Made by a program: the position numbers and the translations under genes
Notes under the pieces: generated by a model
What the model saw: only the letters and a program-made list of their open reading frames with translations
Database searches by the model: none
What the model was told of the DNA's origin: nothing
Assembly: GCA_903852955.1 (NCBI GenBank)
Contig: CAINSH010000085.1
Span: 1 to 12,678 of the forward strand
From: an uncultured Actinomycetes bacterium
GTDB taxonomy: Bacteria > Actinomycetota > Actinomycetes > Nanopelagicales > Nanopelagicaceae
Length of the DNA: 12,678 nucleotides
Direction of reading: 5' to 3'
In this document: in pieces, positions 1-7,349 of the stretch
Layout: the number at the start of each line of letters is the position of its first letter
Numbering within the stretch: the stretch's first letter is position 1

Positions 1-224
1 CCTGCAAACATCACACGCATGTAATCGCGTGCTGATTTAGCAGTGACTGGTGCTTGTTTTAGCGTTTCTGTAATAACCAAAAACTCTGCTGATGGAAAAA
101 CATAGAGACAACGCTCTTGTCCTTTTGTGATTACTAATCCTGAAGAAAGTTCTTCGCGAAATTTCGCGGGCAAAATCAATCGGCCTTTGTCATCAAGACG
201 TGGTTCGTGGGTGCCAAGAAACAT
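1..224 (-). CDS. mraZ: Transcriptional regulator MraZ (5' part, runs off the left edge)
   Basis: MraZ is a SpoVT/AbrB-fold DNA-binding protein that forms a ring-shaped oligomer and controls the division and cell-wall (dcw) cluster, of which it is normally the first gene. Seventy-four codons are visible. The N-terminus [16 protein letters not shown] followed by LPAKFREEL is the classic first AbrB-like half, with the DDKGR and LPAKFR signature at about residues 11-25; the [13 protein letters not shown] stretch follows. The ATG at 224-222 is preceded by a purine-rich AAGGGGG about 9 bases upstream, a plausible ribosome binding site. The rest of the gene, and presumably rsmH/mraW and the division genes, lie beyond position 1. 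The upstream repeat array at 274-355 fits autoregulation. The C-terminal half cannot be judged. Confidence 0.95.
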   Translation of the reverse strand, partial: MFLGTHEPRLDDKGRLILPAKFREELSSGLVITKGQERCLYVFPSAEFLVITETLKQAPVTAKSARDYMRVMFA

Positions 225-250
225 TTTTTAGCGCCCCCTTCCCCAGGTCC

Positions 251-270
251 GCTGCGCTTATCTGCAGCGC
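251..270 (-). other. Small inverted repeat in the mraZ leader
   Basis: GCGCT (254-258) and AGCGC (266-270) can pair around a 7-base loop; an alternative pairing uses GCTGC (251-255) and GCAGC (264-268). It lies between the operator array and the ribosome binding site of mraZ, so it would be in the 5' leader if transcription begins in the array. It has no T-tract, so it is not an intrinsic terminator. Function unknown, and a chance hairpin is possible. Confidence 0.3.
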
Positions 271-273
271 TTA

Positions 274-355
274 ACTCCCCACTTTACTCCACTTTCCTCC
301 TTTTTCAACCACCTTTCGCCACTATTCGCCCATTTGCCCCCACCCATCCCCACGT
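274..355 (-). promoter_or_regulatory. MraZ operator: array of GTGG-type repeats with 10-bp spacing
   Basis: Read on the minus strand towards mraZ, GTGG or a one-base variant recurs about every 10 bp. On the plus strand the CCAC cores sit at 350, 340, 329 (CCCA), 319, 309, 299 (degenerate CCTT), 289 and 279. Several units carry the fuller form AAAGTGG. Tandem GTGGG/TGGG or AAAGTGG boxes on one helix turn are the known MraZ binding site in bacteria as distant as E. coli and mycoplasmas. The array ends about 50 bases before the mraZ start codon. I could not assign a convincing -35/-10 pair within or beside it. Confidence 0.8.
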
Positions 356-364
356 GAGGGCATG

Positions 365-390
365 AAAAAAGGGCCCCCGAAGGAGCCCTT
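365..390 (-). terminator. Rho-independent terminator of the minus-strand dnaE2-dinB-DUF3040 operon
   Basis: On the minus strand a 9-bp stem AAGGGCTCC / GGGGCCCTT closes a TTCG tetraloop (one G-T pair) and runs into six T residues (370-365). It lies 20 bases past the stop codon of the DUF3040 gene. It should stop the upstream operon before the MraZ operator array, separating the SOS operon from the division cluster. Confidence 0.9.
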
Positions 391-409
391 GGTTAGAAAA
401 AATTAGCCT

Positions 410-751
410 TTATTGATCATTGCGCTTGTCCCAGCGTTGTTCTAGGCGAGCGCTGAGTGAGCTGGCGCGCTTTGTCTTTGGACGTGAGGGCTTTCCCAGC
501 GATGAAAGTGCGCTAATCAAACCTGCAAGTGCAATCAAGAAGCCAAGCACGCCCACCGGTGTCAGCTTTGCGATGAGGCCAGCAAACAAGACAAGGATTC
601 CCAGGGCTACGAGGCCAAGGCCAAGCATGATGCGATTTTTACCTACGCTTTTTACCTCACCTGAAAGCGCTGAAACTAAGCGTGGATCCTCTGTCATAAG
701 GTCAGCTTCCATCTCCTGGAGCATCCGCTTTTCATGATCTGACAAAGGCAT
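410..751 (-). CDS. DUF3040 family small membrane protein
   Basis: This 113-residue protein has the DUF3040 hallmark start: MPLSDHEKRMLQEMEADL followed by TEDPRL, a charged cytoplasmic N-terminal region of about 40 residues. Two hydrophobic segments follow (about 42-62 and 66-86), then a basic tail rich in Arg and Lys. The family is widespread in Actinobacteria, often near the dcw cluster; its function is unknown. I chose the ATG at 751 because the family begins with MPLS; an in-frame GTG at 769 would add six residues that do not fit. No clear Shine-Dalgarno sequence precedes either start. It begins 44 bases after the dinB stop with no terminator between, so it is probably the last gene of that operon. 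Confidence 0.85.
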   Translation of the reverse strand: MPLSDHEKRMLQEMEADLMTEDPRLVSALSGEVKSVGKNRIMLGLGLVALGILVLFAGLIAKLTPVGVLGFLIALAGLISALSSLGKPSRPKTKRASSLSARLEQRWDKRNDQ

Positions 752-795
752 AGGAGAACAATAGAACACACAGGCTAAGGCTGGCTACCTAAAAA

Positions 796-1983
796 TTACT
801 CTTCCGAATCTTCTCCGGGTTTTATCAGGCGCGCAGGCCTAACTGAGCCTTTTCCGAAGCGGGCTCGGGCCTTATCCATGGCCCCTTCAGCTTGGCGCCA
901 GCCGACATCGCGCTGACCCAGCATTAACTGCTCTGGCGCGCCCTGACTTAAGTTTTCAAGAGATACTCCTACAAGGCGCAGACGTGCGCGATCGATTCGA
1001 AGCCCTTGATACAACCCCTTAACAACTTCATAGACATCATGGGTGCTATCGATTGGAAGGGGCAAAGTTTTAGTTCGGTTAATCGTAGAAAAATCGGCAA
1101 ATCGCACTTTGATACCAACGGTCTTGGAAAACAACTCTCTATCTCGTAATCGCGCAGTAGCTCGTTCTGTCAGACGTAAGAACTCAGTCAAAATCTCTTC
1201 AGGATTATCTAGATCTTGGGCGAAAGTTTCAGCTGCGCTAATGCTGCGATCTGGTTCTTCAGGAGTGACATCGCGGTAATCACGGCCCCAAGCAAGTTCA
1301 TATAAAGAGGCACCGCTTGCTTCACCTAATGCACGAATTAACGTGGTGCGTGGCAATTTGGCAATATCTTCAATCGTTCGAAGTCCTAATCGCTCTAAGG
1401 TTTCTGCCGTTTTTGGTCCTACTCCCCACATCGCTTGAATAGGTAAGGGATGTAAAAAAGTAAGAATGCGATCGGCAGTTATTTCAAGCATTCCATTTGG
1501 TTTGCAATGTGCCGAAGCCAACTTTGCAATGAACTTAGATGGTGCGATTCCGACTGAGCAGGTGATGCCTTCTTGCTCTTCAACTTTTTTTCTAATTGCA
1601 ACTGCAATTTCGCGACCAGTGCCCAATAGTTTTTGTGAACCAGTCACATCCAGAAATGCTTCATCGAGTGAAATTGGTTCTACCCATGGCGTAAAGCTAT
1701 GAAATATCTCCATGACATGTTCGGAAACTTCTTGATAGCGCGCCATGTCTACAGGTAGGAAAATTGCATGCGGTGCCAAACGCCGTGCTCGTCCCACAGG
1801 CATTGCCGAATGAATTCCAAATTTACGTGCCTCATAATTTGCAGCAGATACGACTCCACGTGCGCCCATGCCAATTACTACTGGCTTGCCTTTAAGTTCT
1901 GGGTTGTCGCGCTCTGCAACCGATGCAAAAAATGCATCCATGTCAACGTGAAGAATTGTTGACTGCAACTGTTCTTCACTCAT
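796..1983 (-). CDS. dinB: DNA polymerase IV (Y-family, DinB)
   Basis: Translesion DNA polymerase that copies past damaged bases with low fidelity. With the start at 1983 the protein has 395 residues, slightly longer than E. coli Pol IV (351). Catalytic residues are intact: D14 in LHVDMDAFFASV and D107-E108 in ISLDEAFLDV; F19 fits the steric gate. GIAPSKFIAKLASAHCKPNG (about 145-164) and the helix-hairpin-helix WGVGPKTAETLERLGL (about 186-201) complete the palm and thumb. The little-finger domain follows, and QLMLG near residue 352 resembles a sliding-clamp binding motif. The ATG at 1983 overlaps the dnaE2 stop as ATGA, implying translational coupling. A TTG at 2013 would add ten residues and a longer overlap, so I rejected it. 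Because its catalytic residues are present, it is an active-type polymerase, not an ImuB-like inactive scaffold. Confidence 0.93.
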   Translation of the reverse strand: MSEEQLQSTILHVDMDAFFASVAERDNPELKGKPVVIGMGARGVVSAANYEARKFGIHSAMPVGRARRLAPHAIFLPVDMARYQEVSEHVMEIFHSFTPWVEPISLDEAFLDVTGSQKLLGTGREIAVAIRKKVEEQEGITCSVGIAPSKFIAKLASAHCKPNGMLEITADRILTFLHPLPIQAMWGVGPKTAETLERLGLRTIEDIAKLPRTTLIRALGEASGASLYELAWGRDYRDVTPEEPDRSISAAETFAQDLDNPEEILTEFLRLTERATARLRDRELFSKTVGIKVRFADFSTINRTKTLPLPIDSTHDVYEVVKGLYQGLRIDRARLRLVGVSLENLSQGAPEQLMLGQRDVGWRQAEGAMDKARARFGKGSVRPARLIKPGEDSEE

Positions 1984-4900
1984 ATTGCCAGCGTACTTTC
2001 TTTTGCGCGCCAAGATTCATAGGCCGCGCGCAGATCCCATGCGCCAGTTGCGCGCAGCGAAATGCCCCGTGCGCCCGTGCGCCGAGTGATGCCACGAACC
2101 AGTAGCAGGGATGAGGAATACAGGGTGCTGGCATAGTCAGCTTGCGTATCGGTAAAGAAAGTCGAATCGCTACAGCCATATCCATCGTCAAGGGTTATAA
2201 AAATGACACGCTTGCCACTACGTACTGGCGGGGTTTGCATTGCAACTTTAATGCCGGCAACTAAAACCGAAGAGCGCGAACGCTGTGCCAACAAATCTGA
2301 TGAACGGACTGCGCCGATTGCATTGAGGAAATCGCTATAGAACTCGATCATATGCGCCGACATATCTATGCCCAACCGTTCGATTTCATGTTTAACACTT
2401 TCAGCCGCCGTCATATCCGGTAATCCACTGCTTATTAATACCGGAGGCGCAAAAGCTAAATTCATCTGCGCACCGGTAACTCCAGCGTTAGGTGATTTTT
2501 GTAGATCTGAAAAATGTAATAACAAATCTCTGCGGTTAACATCGGTATGCAAACGATCAAAAGCTCCAGTCAAAATCGCACTTTCAGTAACTGGTGCGCT
2601 ACAACCAGCGCGACGAACAAAATCAGTTAAATCAATATATGGGCGGCCCGCAATAATTGAAGCTACTTCGGCATCACTAATCTTTGCAATTGTAGATAGC
2701 GCAATACGGATTGATTGCCCATTATCTTCAACACGATAGACCGCATCGGATTGATTAACATCAAGCGGGGCAACGTTAAGTCCCATCTGACGAACTTCAT
2801 CGACGATTAAACGTTTGGGATACATGCCTGGGTCATGTGTTAGTACACCGGCTAAAAACGCTGCCGGGTGGTGAGTTTTTAACCAGGCCGATTGATATGT
2901 CGGTAAAGCAAAAGCTGCAGCGTGGGCCTTACAAAAACCAAAGGATGCAAAGGCGCGCAAAACTTCCCATATCTCATGGATGATTTTTAAATCATAACCA
3001 CGCTCGGTTGCTGCAGGGAAAAACCAATCGCAGGTTTCTTGTTGCCCTTGCTTATCCCCCAACGCACGGCGTTTTTCATCAGCACTTGCTAATGAAACTC
3101 CAGTCATCTTTGCAATGATTTCGATAACTTGTTCGTGGAAGACAACAACACCTTCGGTATCGCGCAGAATTTCATAGAGATCCGGGTGGATTATCTGCGC
3201 TTTAGCCCAACCATGACGGGCTTTTAGAAAAGGCGTAATCATGTCGGATTTAACTGGCCCGGGGCGAAAGAGCGAGATGTCGATAATCAAATCCGTAAAT
3301 GTTTTTGGCTCAAGTTTTCCAACTAGTTCGCGTTGGCCCGGAGATTCAATTTGAAAAAGCCCCAAAGTGTTTGTGGATTGAATCAACGCATATGTATCGG
3401 GATCATCTAGTGGCACCGAATCGATATCAACGCTTTTTTCTTCGGTGCGGGTTATTTCATCAAGTGCGAAAGAAATTGCTGACTGCATGCGCACACCCAA
3501 GACATCGAGCTTTAATAAACCAACGGCTTCGACATCATCTTTATCAAAGACCACCATGGGATAGCCACTGGCATTAGATAACAGGGGTGTTCGATCTAGT
3601 AATCCGCCATCGGATAAAACAATGGCACACGGATGCATAGAAAGATGTCGTGGCAGACCATCAAGGCGCTCGGCCAAAGCAATTGTCATTGCAGTTAGTG
3701 GCGCTGAAATGTTGAGTGAACGAAGTTCAGGTAAGTTTTCTAGTGTCTTTGAAATATTGCGCGCACGCACATGCGGCATGGATTTAGCCAACATATCAAT
3801 CTCCATGCCAGGTAAGCCCAGTGCTGCGCCGGCATCACGAATTGCATGCCGCGCACGATATGTATCGACCATTGCAACCGTTGCACATCGAGACTGATTA
3901 TCTGGTGTATTCCAATCGGTATTGCCATAGCGTTTAAAAACCATGTCATAAATTTCAAGACGTCTATGTGATTCCACATCTATATCTATATCTGGCAAGG
4001 CACGGCGAAGTGGTGAACAAAAACGCTCCATTAATAATCCGTGTTGAAGTGGATCAACGCCAGATATTCCAAGCAGATGGCATATCAATGAACCTGCGCC
4101 GCTACCCCGCGCAGCAACTCGAATATCTGCTGCCCGTGCCATATCGCAGATATCTGCAACCGTTAAAAAATAAGATTCAAAGCCAAGGGTTGCAACCGTT
4201 GATAGTTCATCATCTAAACGCGCACGGGCCTGTTTGATTGTTGCGCTATCGCTGTAGCGCCAATTAATTCCAGCTTCGCTGCGATTGCGTAGTAACACAC
4301 GCATCTGTTGTGCCGATTCTGCACCCACAACATGGGCTTCGGGCAAGTGCGCACCACCCAAACCAATATCGCGCTGTGGTGATAACAAAGAGCGCTCGGC
4401 CCATGCACGCGTTGTTGCTAATAACTGCCGAGGAGTTCGCTCACCAGCTGCTCGTGCGATTTCAGCAGCTAGTGAAATCATTTCATCGCTAGATTTTAAG
4501 AAACCTTCAGCGTTACGGCGTTCGATATGACGTGGATGCAACGGCACTAACTGGCGAGCGCAATCTAAAACATCAGCTACTGGGCCATCACTGCGATCTC
4601 GCATTCGCACTGCATTAGTAATAACGGCATCAATGTCGTGATCACGTGCAAAAATTAAAGACTTTGCAGCATGCGGGGTTGATCGAGGCCCCTTGCCAGC
4701 TACTAGATGTGAAACACATTCGATGGCGTTATCTCTAAAGAGTTCGCGGGTCTGATTGAAAGCATTAAACGCCGCATCAATTCGATTATCGCTAATGAGC
4801 GAACTCACTAATGATTGTGGGCCATGGAGTGCATAGACATTAGTGCTGTAATGGCTAAAGCGTTGCAAAAATTCAAGTGTTAGTACGGGGCTGCGACTAT

Positions 4901-5207
4901 CACTTGTCATTGCAAGGCTGGTCAGTAAGCGACAGAGCGAGCGCCATCCCCCATCGCTGTGTGCCAGAAGGGTTAAACGATTATCGCTTCCACCGAACTC
5001 AACTGCCAAGTTGACTCCAATAATTGGGGCTATACCAAAATCAACACAGCTCTGAGCAAAACGAATAGCACCAGCTAAACCATCTCGGTCCGTAAGTGCC
5101 AATGCAGGCATTTCAAACTCTGCAGCTCGCTGGACTAAATCAGCAGGTTGCGTTGTTCCATATTTAAGTGAGTACGCACTGGCAAGATTTAAATGAATAA
5201 AGCTCAT
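1980..5207 (-). CDS. dnaE2: DNA polymerase III alpha subunit, error-prone DnaE2 type
   Basis: C-family polymerase of 1,075 residues. DnaE2 enzymes do damage-tolerant, mutagenic synthesis rather than bulk replication. The polymerase core is intact: PDIDID gives D406 and D408 and LLKLDVLG gives D568, matching the three catalytic aspartates; FRPGP is at 648-652. FGFCKAHAAAFALPTYQSAW (756-775) followed by HHPAAFLAGVLTHDPGMYPK is the DnaE2 signature (FCKAHAAAFA where the replicative enzyme usually has FNKSH). A helix-hairpin-helix region (about 833-885) and an OB-fold-like region (about 975-1055) follow; there is no long C-terminal extension for tau binding. The N-terminal PHP domain has lost its metal ligands (see finding). 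It overlaps the DUF6504 gene before it and dinB after it by ATGA, so all three should be translated as one unit. No good Shine-Dalgarno precedes the start, consistent with coupling. Confidence 0.9.
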   Translation of the reverse strand: MSFIHLNLASAYSLKYGTTQPADLVQRAAEFEMPALALTDRDGLAGAIRFAQSCVDFGIAPIIGVNLAVEFGGSDNRLTLLAHSDGGWRSLCRLLTSLAMTSDSRSPVLTLEFLQRFSHYSTNVYALHGPQSLVSSLISDNRIDAAFNAFNQTRELFRDNAIECVSHLVAGKGPRSTPHAAKSLIFARDHDIDAVITNAVRMRDRSDGPVADVLDCARQLVPLHPRHIERRNAEGFLKSSDEMISLAAEIARAAGERTPRQLLATTRAWAERSLLSPQRDIGLGGAHLPEAHVVGAESAQQMRVLLRNRSEAGINWRYSDSATIKQARARLDDELSTVATLGFESYFLTVADICDMARAADIRVAARGSGAGSLICHLLGISGVDPLQHGLLMERFCSPLRRALPDIDIDVESHRRLEIYDMVFKRYGNTDWNTPDNQSRCATVAMVDTYRARHAIRDAGAALGLPGMEIDMLAKSMPHVRARNISKTLENLPELRSLNISAPLTAMTIALAERLDGLPRHLSMHPCAIVLSDGGLLDRTPLLSNASGYPMVVFDKDDVEAVGLLKLDVLGVRMQSAISFALDEITRTEEKSVDIDSVPLDDPDTYALIQSTNTLGLFQIESPGQRELVGKLEPKTFTDLIIDISLFRPGPVKSDMITPFLKARHGWAKAQIIHPDLYEILRDTEGVVVFHEQVIEIIAKMTGVSLASADEKRRALGDKQGQQETCDWFFPAATERGYDLKIIHEIWEVLRAFASFGFCKAHAAAFALPTYQSAWLKTHHPAAFLAGVLTHDPGMYPKRLIVDEVRQMGLNVAPLDVNQSDAVYRVEDNGQSIRIALSTIAKISDAEVASIIAGRPYIDLTDFVRRAGCSAPVTESAILTGAFDRLHTDVNRRDLLLHFSDLQKSPNAGVTGAQMNLAFAPPVLISSGLPDMTAAESVKHEIERLGIDMSAHMIEFYSDFLNAIGAVRSSDLLAQRSRSSVLVAGIKVAMQTPPVRSGKRVIFITLDDGYGCSDSTFFTDTQADYASTLYSSSLLLVRGITRRTGARGISLRATGAWDLRAAYESWRAKESTLAI

Positions 5208-5485
5208 ACGTTACGGATAATCCATTGCCCACTAAGTTCATCGCGTTCTAGTTCAAATGTTGTAAGCGTTCCGATAGGTGCAGCTTCTACGCGCCATAGT
5301 GCACGTGCTTGATCATCAGGGCGATACTTGCCATCACTAATGCGATTCCACCACCCACCTGCTTCGCACCATCTAGATAAGACTGCATGGATACGAAAGC
5401 GCCGGCCCTTAAAAGTAAATTCAATGGGCGTTGTTGCCCCATCAATCGTGACATCGTGGGCGGGATTAACCTGAGGCGCTGACAT
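5204..5485 (-). CDS. DUF6504 family small protein, first gene of the SOS operon
   Basis: Ninety-three residues. The core FTFKGRRFRIHAVLSRWCEA, then GGWWNR and ALWRVEA with a C-terminal FELERD...GQWIIRNV, matches the actinobacterial DUF6504 pattern (F-x-W/F-x-GRR-[YF]-R-V, W-x-E, a Trp-rich turn, WRVEA). As I recall, such proteins are often encoded beside DnaE2 and Y-family polymerases; the molecular function is unknown. No membrane segment or enzyme motif is visible. The ATG at 5485 has AAAGG about 11 bases upstream, slightly long. An upstream extension to 5614 would translate straight through the LexA box and promoter and is rejected. The stop codon overlaps the dnaE2 start (ATGA), so it is tightly linked to the polymerase and may be an accessory factor of it. 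The family assignment is from memory. Confidence 0.7.
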   Translation of the reverse strand: MSAPQVNPAHDVTIDGATTPIEFTFKGRRFRIHAVLSRWCEAGGWWNRISDGKYRPDDQARALWRVEAAPIGTLTTFELERDELSGQWIIRNV

Positions 5486-5516
5486 GTGCTGGTCTACCTT
5501 TCGTGGGCTGTGGGTA

Positions 5517-5534
5517 TTCGAACAGATGTTCGAA
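5517..5534 (-). promoter_or_regulatory. LexA (SOS) box upstream of DUF6504-dnaE2-dinB
   Basis: TTCGAACAGATGTTCGAA is a perfect palindrome of 7-base arms around AGAT and contains the Gram-positive/actinobacterial SOS core CGAAC-N4-GTTCG. It lies 32 bases upstream of the DUF6504 start codon and abuts the proposed -10 element, where bound LexA would block transcription. It is about 110 bases from the divergent DoxX gene, so control of that gene is less likely. Confidence 0.92.
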
Positions 5535-5563
5535 AAATAGCCCCCTGGGCTGACAAATAGCAA
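5534..5563 (-). promoter_or_regulatory. Probable promoter of the SOS operon
   Basis: On the minus strand TTGCTA (5563-5558) and TATTTT (5539-5534) are separated by 18 bases, a reasonable sigma-70-type -35/-10 pair. The -10 overlaps the LexA palindrome by one base, so the start point would fall inside the box. The pair is inferred from spacing and similarity only. Confidence 0.55.
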
Positions 5564-5646
5564 GTGGCTGAGCGTGTCGAACCGAGTAGTAGTTGAAAGT
5601 TCAATTAATCTCACGCACGTTCGTATTCAACCAACTAAGGAGCTCC

Positions 5647-6060
5647 ATGAACGCAGTACTCGTAATCGCTCGCATCTTATTTGCTGGCATCTTCATCACA
5701 TCAGGCATCAGCCACCTTACAAAGCTTGATGCAATGACTGGCTATGCCCAGTACAAGAAGGTACCTGCAGCAAAGCTCAGCGTTATCGTTTCAGGTTTAA
5801 TGATTCTCGTAGGCGGTCTTTACATCGCATTTGGCGTATACGCAGATCTTGGCGCACTACTTATCGCAATCTTCTTAATTCCCACAGCATTCATGATGCA
5901 TGCATTCTGGAAAGAGAGCGATGCAACAGCTAAGCAAAATGAATCAATTGGATTCTTTAAAGATCTTTCACTTGCCGGCGCAGCATTGATCATTTTTGTA
6001 CTAGTTGGATCTGGCGCCAATTTTGGCCCAAGTATTACAAGCACATTCTTTAGCCTCTAA
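5647..6060 (+). CDS. DoxX family membrane protein
   Basis: This 137-residue integral membrane protein has four hydrophobic segments (about 4-24, 44-64, 67-87 and 107-126), typical of the DoxX family. The N-terminus RILFAGIFITSGISHLTKLD is the family signature (R-x-L-[LF]-x-x-[IL]-F-[IL]-x-x-G). DoxX proteins are linked to thiosulfate:quinone oxidation in archaea and to redox and thiol stress complexes in mycobacteria, but most members have no known activity and this one shows no decisive residue. The ATG at 5647 has AAGGAG directly upstream (short spacing of 4), which decides it over longer upstream frames. It is divergent from the SOS operon and ends in its own terminator, so it is probably a single-gene transcript. 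Confidence 0.88.
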   Translation: MNAVLVIARILFAGIFITSGISHLTKLDAMTGYAQYKKVPAAKLSVIVSGLMILVGGLYIAFGVYADLGALLIAIFLIPTAFMMHAFWKESDATAKQNESIGFFKDLSLAGAALIIFVLVGSGANFGPSITSTFFSL

Positions 6061-6072
6061 GAAGTAAATAAG

Positions 6073-6111
6073 TAAGGCCCTTCGGAGAAATCTGTAGGGC
6101 CTTATTTTTTT
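6073..6111 (+). terminator. Rho-independent terminator after the DoxX gene
   Basis: A 9-bp stem TAAGGCCCT (6073-6081) / AGGGCCTTA (6096-6104) with a 14-base loop is followed by seven T residues (6105-6111). It lies 12 bases past the DoxX stop. The second arm contains the stop codon (6104-6102) of the convergent MFS gene. On the minus strand the hairpin lacks a proper T-tract, so it is mainly a plus-strand terminator. Confidence 0.88.
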
Positions 6112-7298
6112 ATAATGTGTGACTGATAACCAGCGAGTAAAAGCATAAGCACTGGGTACGCCATTGCGACCGGCAACGTCAACCACTGAGCAAGTGCGCC
6201 AGTAATTGAAGGCCCAATGAAATAGCCCGCGATGCCAATAACTCCTACACGCGCGATTGCAACTGAGGATGCAATTCCTGGTACTTCAGATGCTGCCAAA
6301 ATATAAGCTGGAAACATCGGGCCAATACCAAGACCTGCACATGCAAAACCAATGCTCACAACTATTAACGCAATCGCTGGGTGCGAATTAGATAGTGGAA
6401 CACCAATTGCAATTCCTGCACCTAATCCGATTCCGCCCAAATAACCCCCATATAACACTGTCTTTCGAGGACCAAAGTAGTCAAGGGCTTTATCGCCCAT
6501 AAAACGTGCGGTAATCATTGCCAAAGAAAACACTGCAAAAGCAGTTGCATTTACACCTTTGCCGTATCCCATATCATCACGAAGTAAAATTGCGCCCCAA
6601 TCACTTGCTGCACCTTCTGCAATGAGGCCACCAAGTAAACCAATTCCCATTCCCCACAAAGGCAAAACGCTTTTGCTGATAAATGGAATCTTGGCTTCGG
6701 TTTCTTCTTCTCCGCCACTGTGTTCATCTAGATCTGGTGGAAGCAAAGTTCTAATTGCTGGAATAAACAAGAAGAAACAGACGATGCCAACTCCAACTAA
6801 GTTATCTCGCGGTGAAACAAACTTAGCAATTGACCCGCCCAAAACTGTTGTAGCAAAGGCACCAGATGACCACAGCGCATGAAAAGACGACATCACGCGT
6901 TTGCCCATGAGTTTTTCGATAATCACTGCTTGAGTATTTGAAGCAATATCCATACTTGAATATCCAAGGCCCATAATGAATAAACCGAAAATTAAAGTGA
7001 TTGGCGAAGTTGATAACCCCATCAACATCAAACCAATAGGCATAATTACAATTGCGATTCTGATTACTGGCTTTGTTCCATATGTATGAATAAGACGGCC
7101 AGCAAGTTGTGCGCCAATAATCGCACCTGCTGTACTTGAGATTAAGATCAAACCTAATTGACCATTATTGAGTCCATTGGCATCGCGGATTTCAGGGATG
7201 CGAGCAACCCAAGCCATGGATACAACGCCCATGAAAAAGAAGGTCGCCCACAAGCCATTTCGAGCGCGCTTTGCTTTAACCACCAAATCAGTACTCAT
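6102..7298 (-). CDS. MFS transporter, YbjJ-like
   Basis: Polytopic membrane protein of 398 residues with about 12 hydrophobic segments in two six-helix halves, joined by an acidic loop (PPDLDEHSGGEEETEAK). WVARIPEIRDANGLNNGQLG in the first loop and GRLIHTYGTKPVIR after helix 2 (a degenerate MFS motif A) resemble the YbjJ branch, whose substrates are not established. No substrate can be read from the sequence. The ATG at 7298 gives MSTDLVVKAKRARNG, a normal cytoplasmic start. A GTG at 7328 would add ten residues without better signals. No Shine-Dalgarno is visible (CACCTT precedes the ATG), so translation may be leaderless. It converges on the DoxX gene and diverges from the sulP gene across 51 bases. 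Confidence 0.85.
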   Translation of the reverse strand: MSTDLVVKAKRARNGLWATFFFMGVVSMAWVARIPEIRDANGLNNGQLGLILISSTAGAIIGAQLAGRLIHTYGTKPVIRIAIVIMPIGLMLMGLSTSPITLIFGLFIMGLGYSSMDIASNTQAVIIEKLMGKRVMSSFHALWSSGAFATTVLGGSIAKFVSPRDNLVGVGIVCFFLFIPAIRTLLPPDLDEHSGGEEETEAKIPFISKSVLPLWGMGIGLLGGLIAEGAASDWGAILLRDDMGYGKGVNATAFAVFSLAMITARFMGDKALDYFGPRKTVLYGGYLGGIGLGAGIAIGVPLSNSHPAIALIVVSIGFACAGLGIGPMFPAYILAASEVPGIASSVAIARVGVIGIAGYFIGPSITGALAQWLTLPVAMAYPVLMLLLAGYQSHIIKK

Positions 7299-7315
7299 AA
7301 GGTGATAACGGTAAC

Positions 7316-7349
7316 TGACAATCACCACTAATTCTGCTTTTATTCAAAC
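7316..7349 (+). promoter_or_regulatory. Probable promoter giving a leaderless sulP mRNA
   Basis: TGACAA (7316-7321) and TTTATT (7339-7344) are spaced by 17 bases, and the ATG of the sulP gene begins six bases after the -10, just where transcription should start. There is no Shine-Dalgarno upstream of that ATG. Leaderless mRNAs are common in Actinobacteria. The -10 match is only moderate. Confidence 0.45.

Noticed and set aside
420..737. Open frame on the plus strand opposite the DUF3040 gene
   Set aside because: Low-complexity, basic and Ser/Pro-rich translation without family pattern; it is the antisense shadow of a recognised gene.
1984..2013. TTG start adding ten residues to dinB
   Set aside because: It would overlap the end of dnaE2 by 34 bases with no ribosome binding site, whereas the ATG at 1983 forms a standard ATGA junction.
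5593..5604. Inverted repeat TTGAA-AG-TTCAA upstream of the DoxX gene
   Set aside because: Arms of only five A/T-rich bases, not matching the CGAAC core; it may be chance, so it is not called a second LexA site or another operator.
5486..5614. In-frame upstream extension of the DUF6504 gene
   Set aside because: It would translate through the LexA box and promoter and add 43 residues with no family resemblance; the ATG at 5485 matches the conserved core better.
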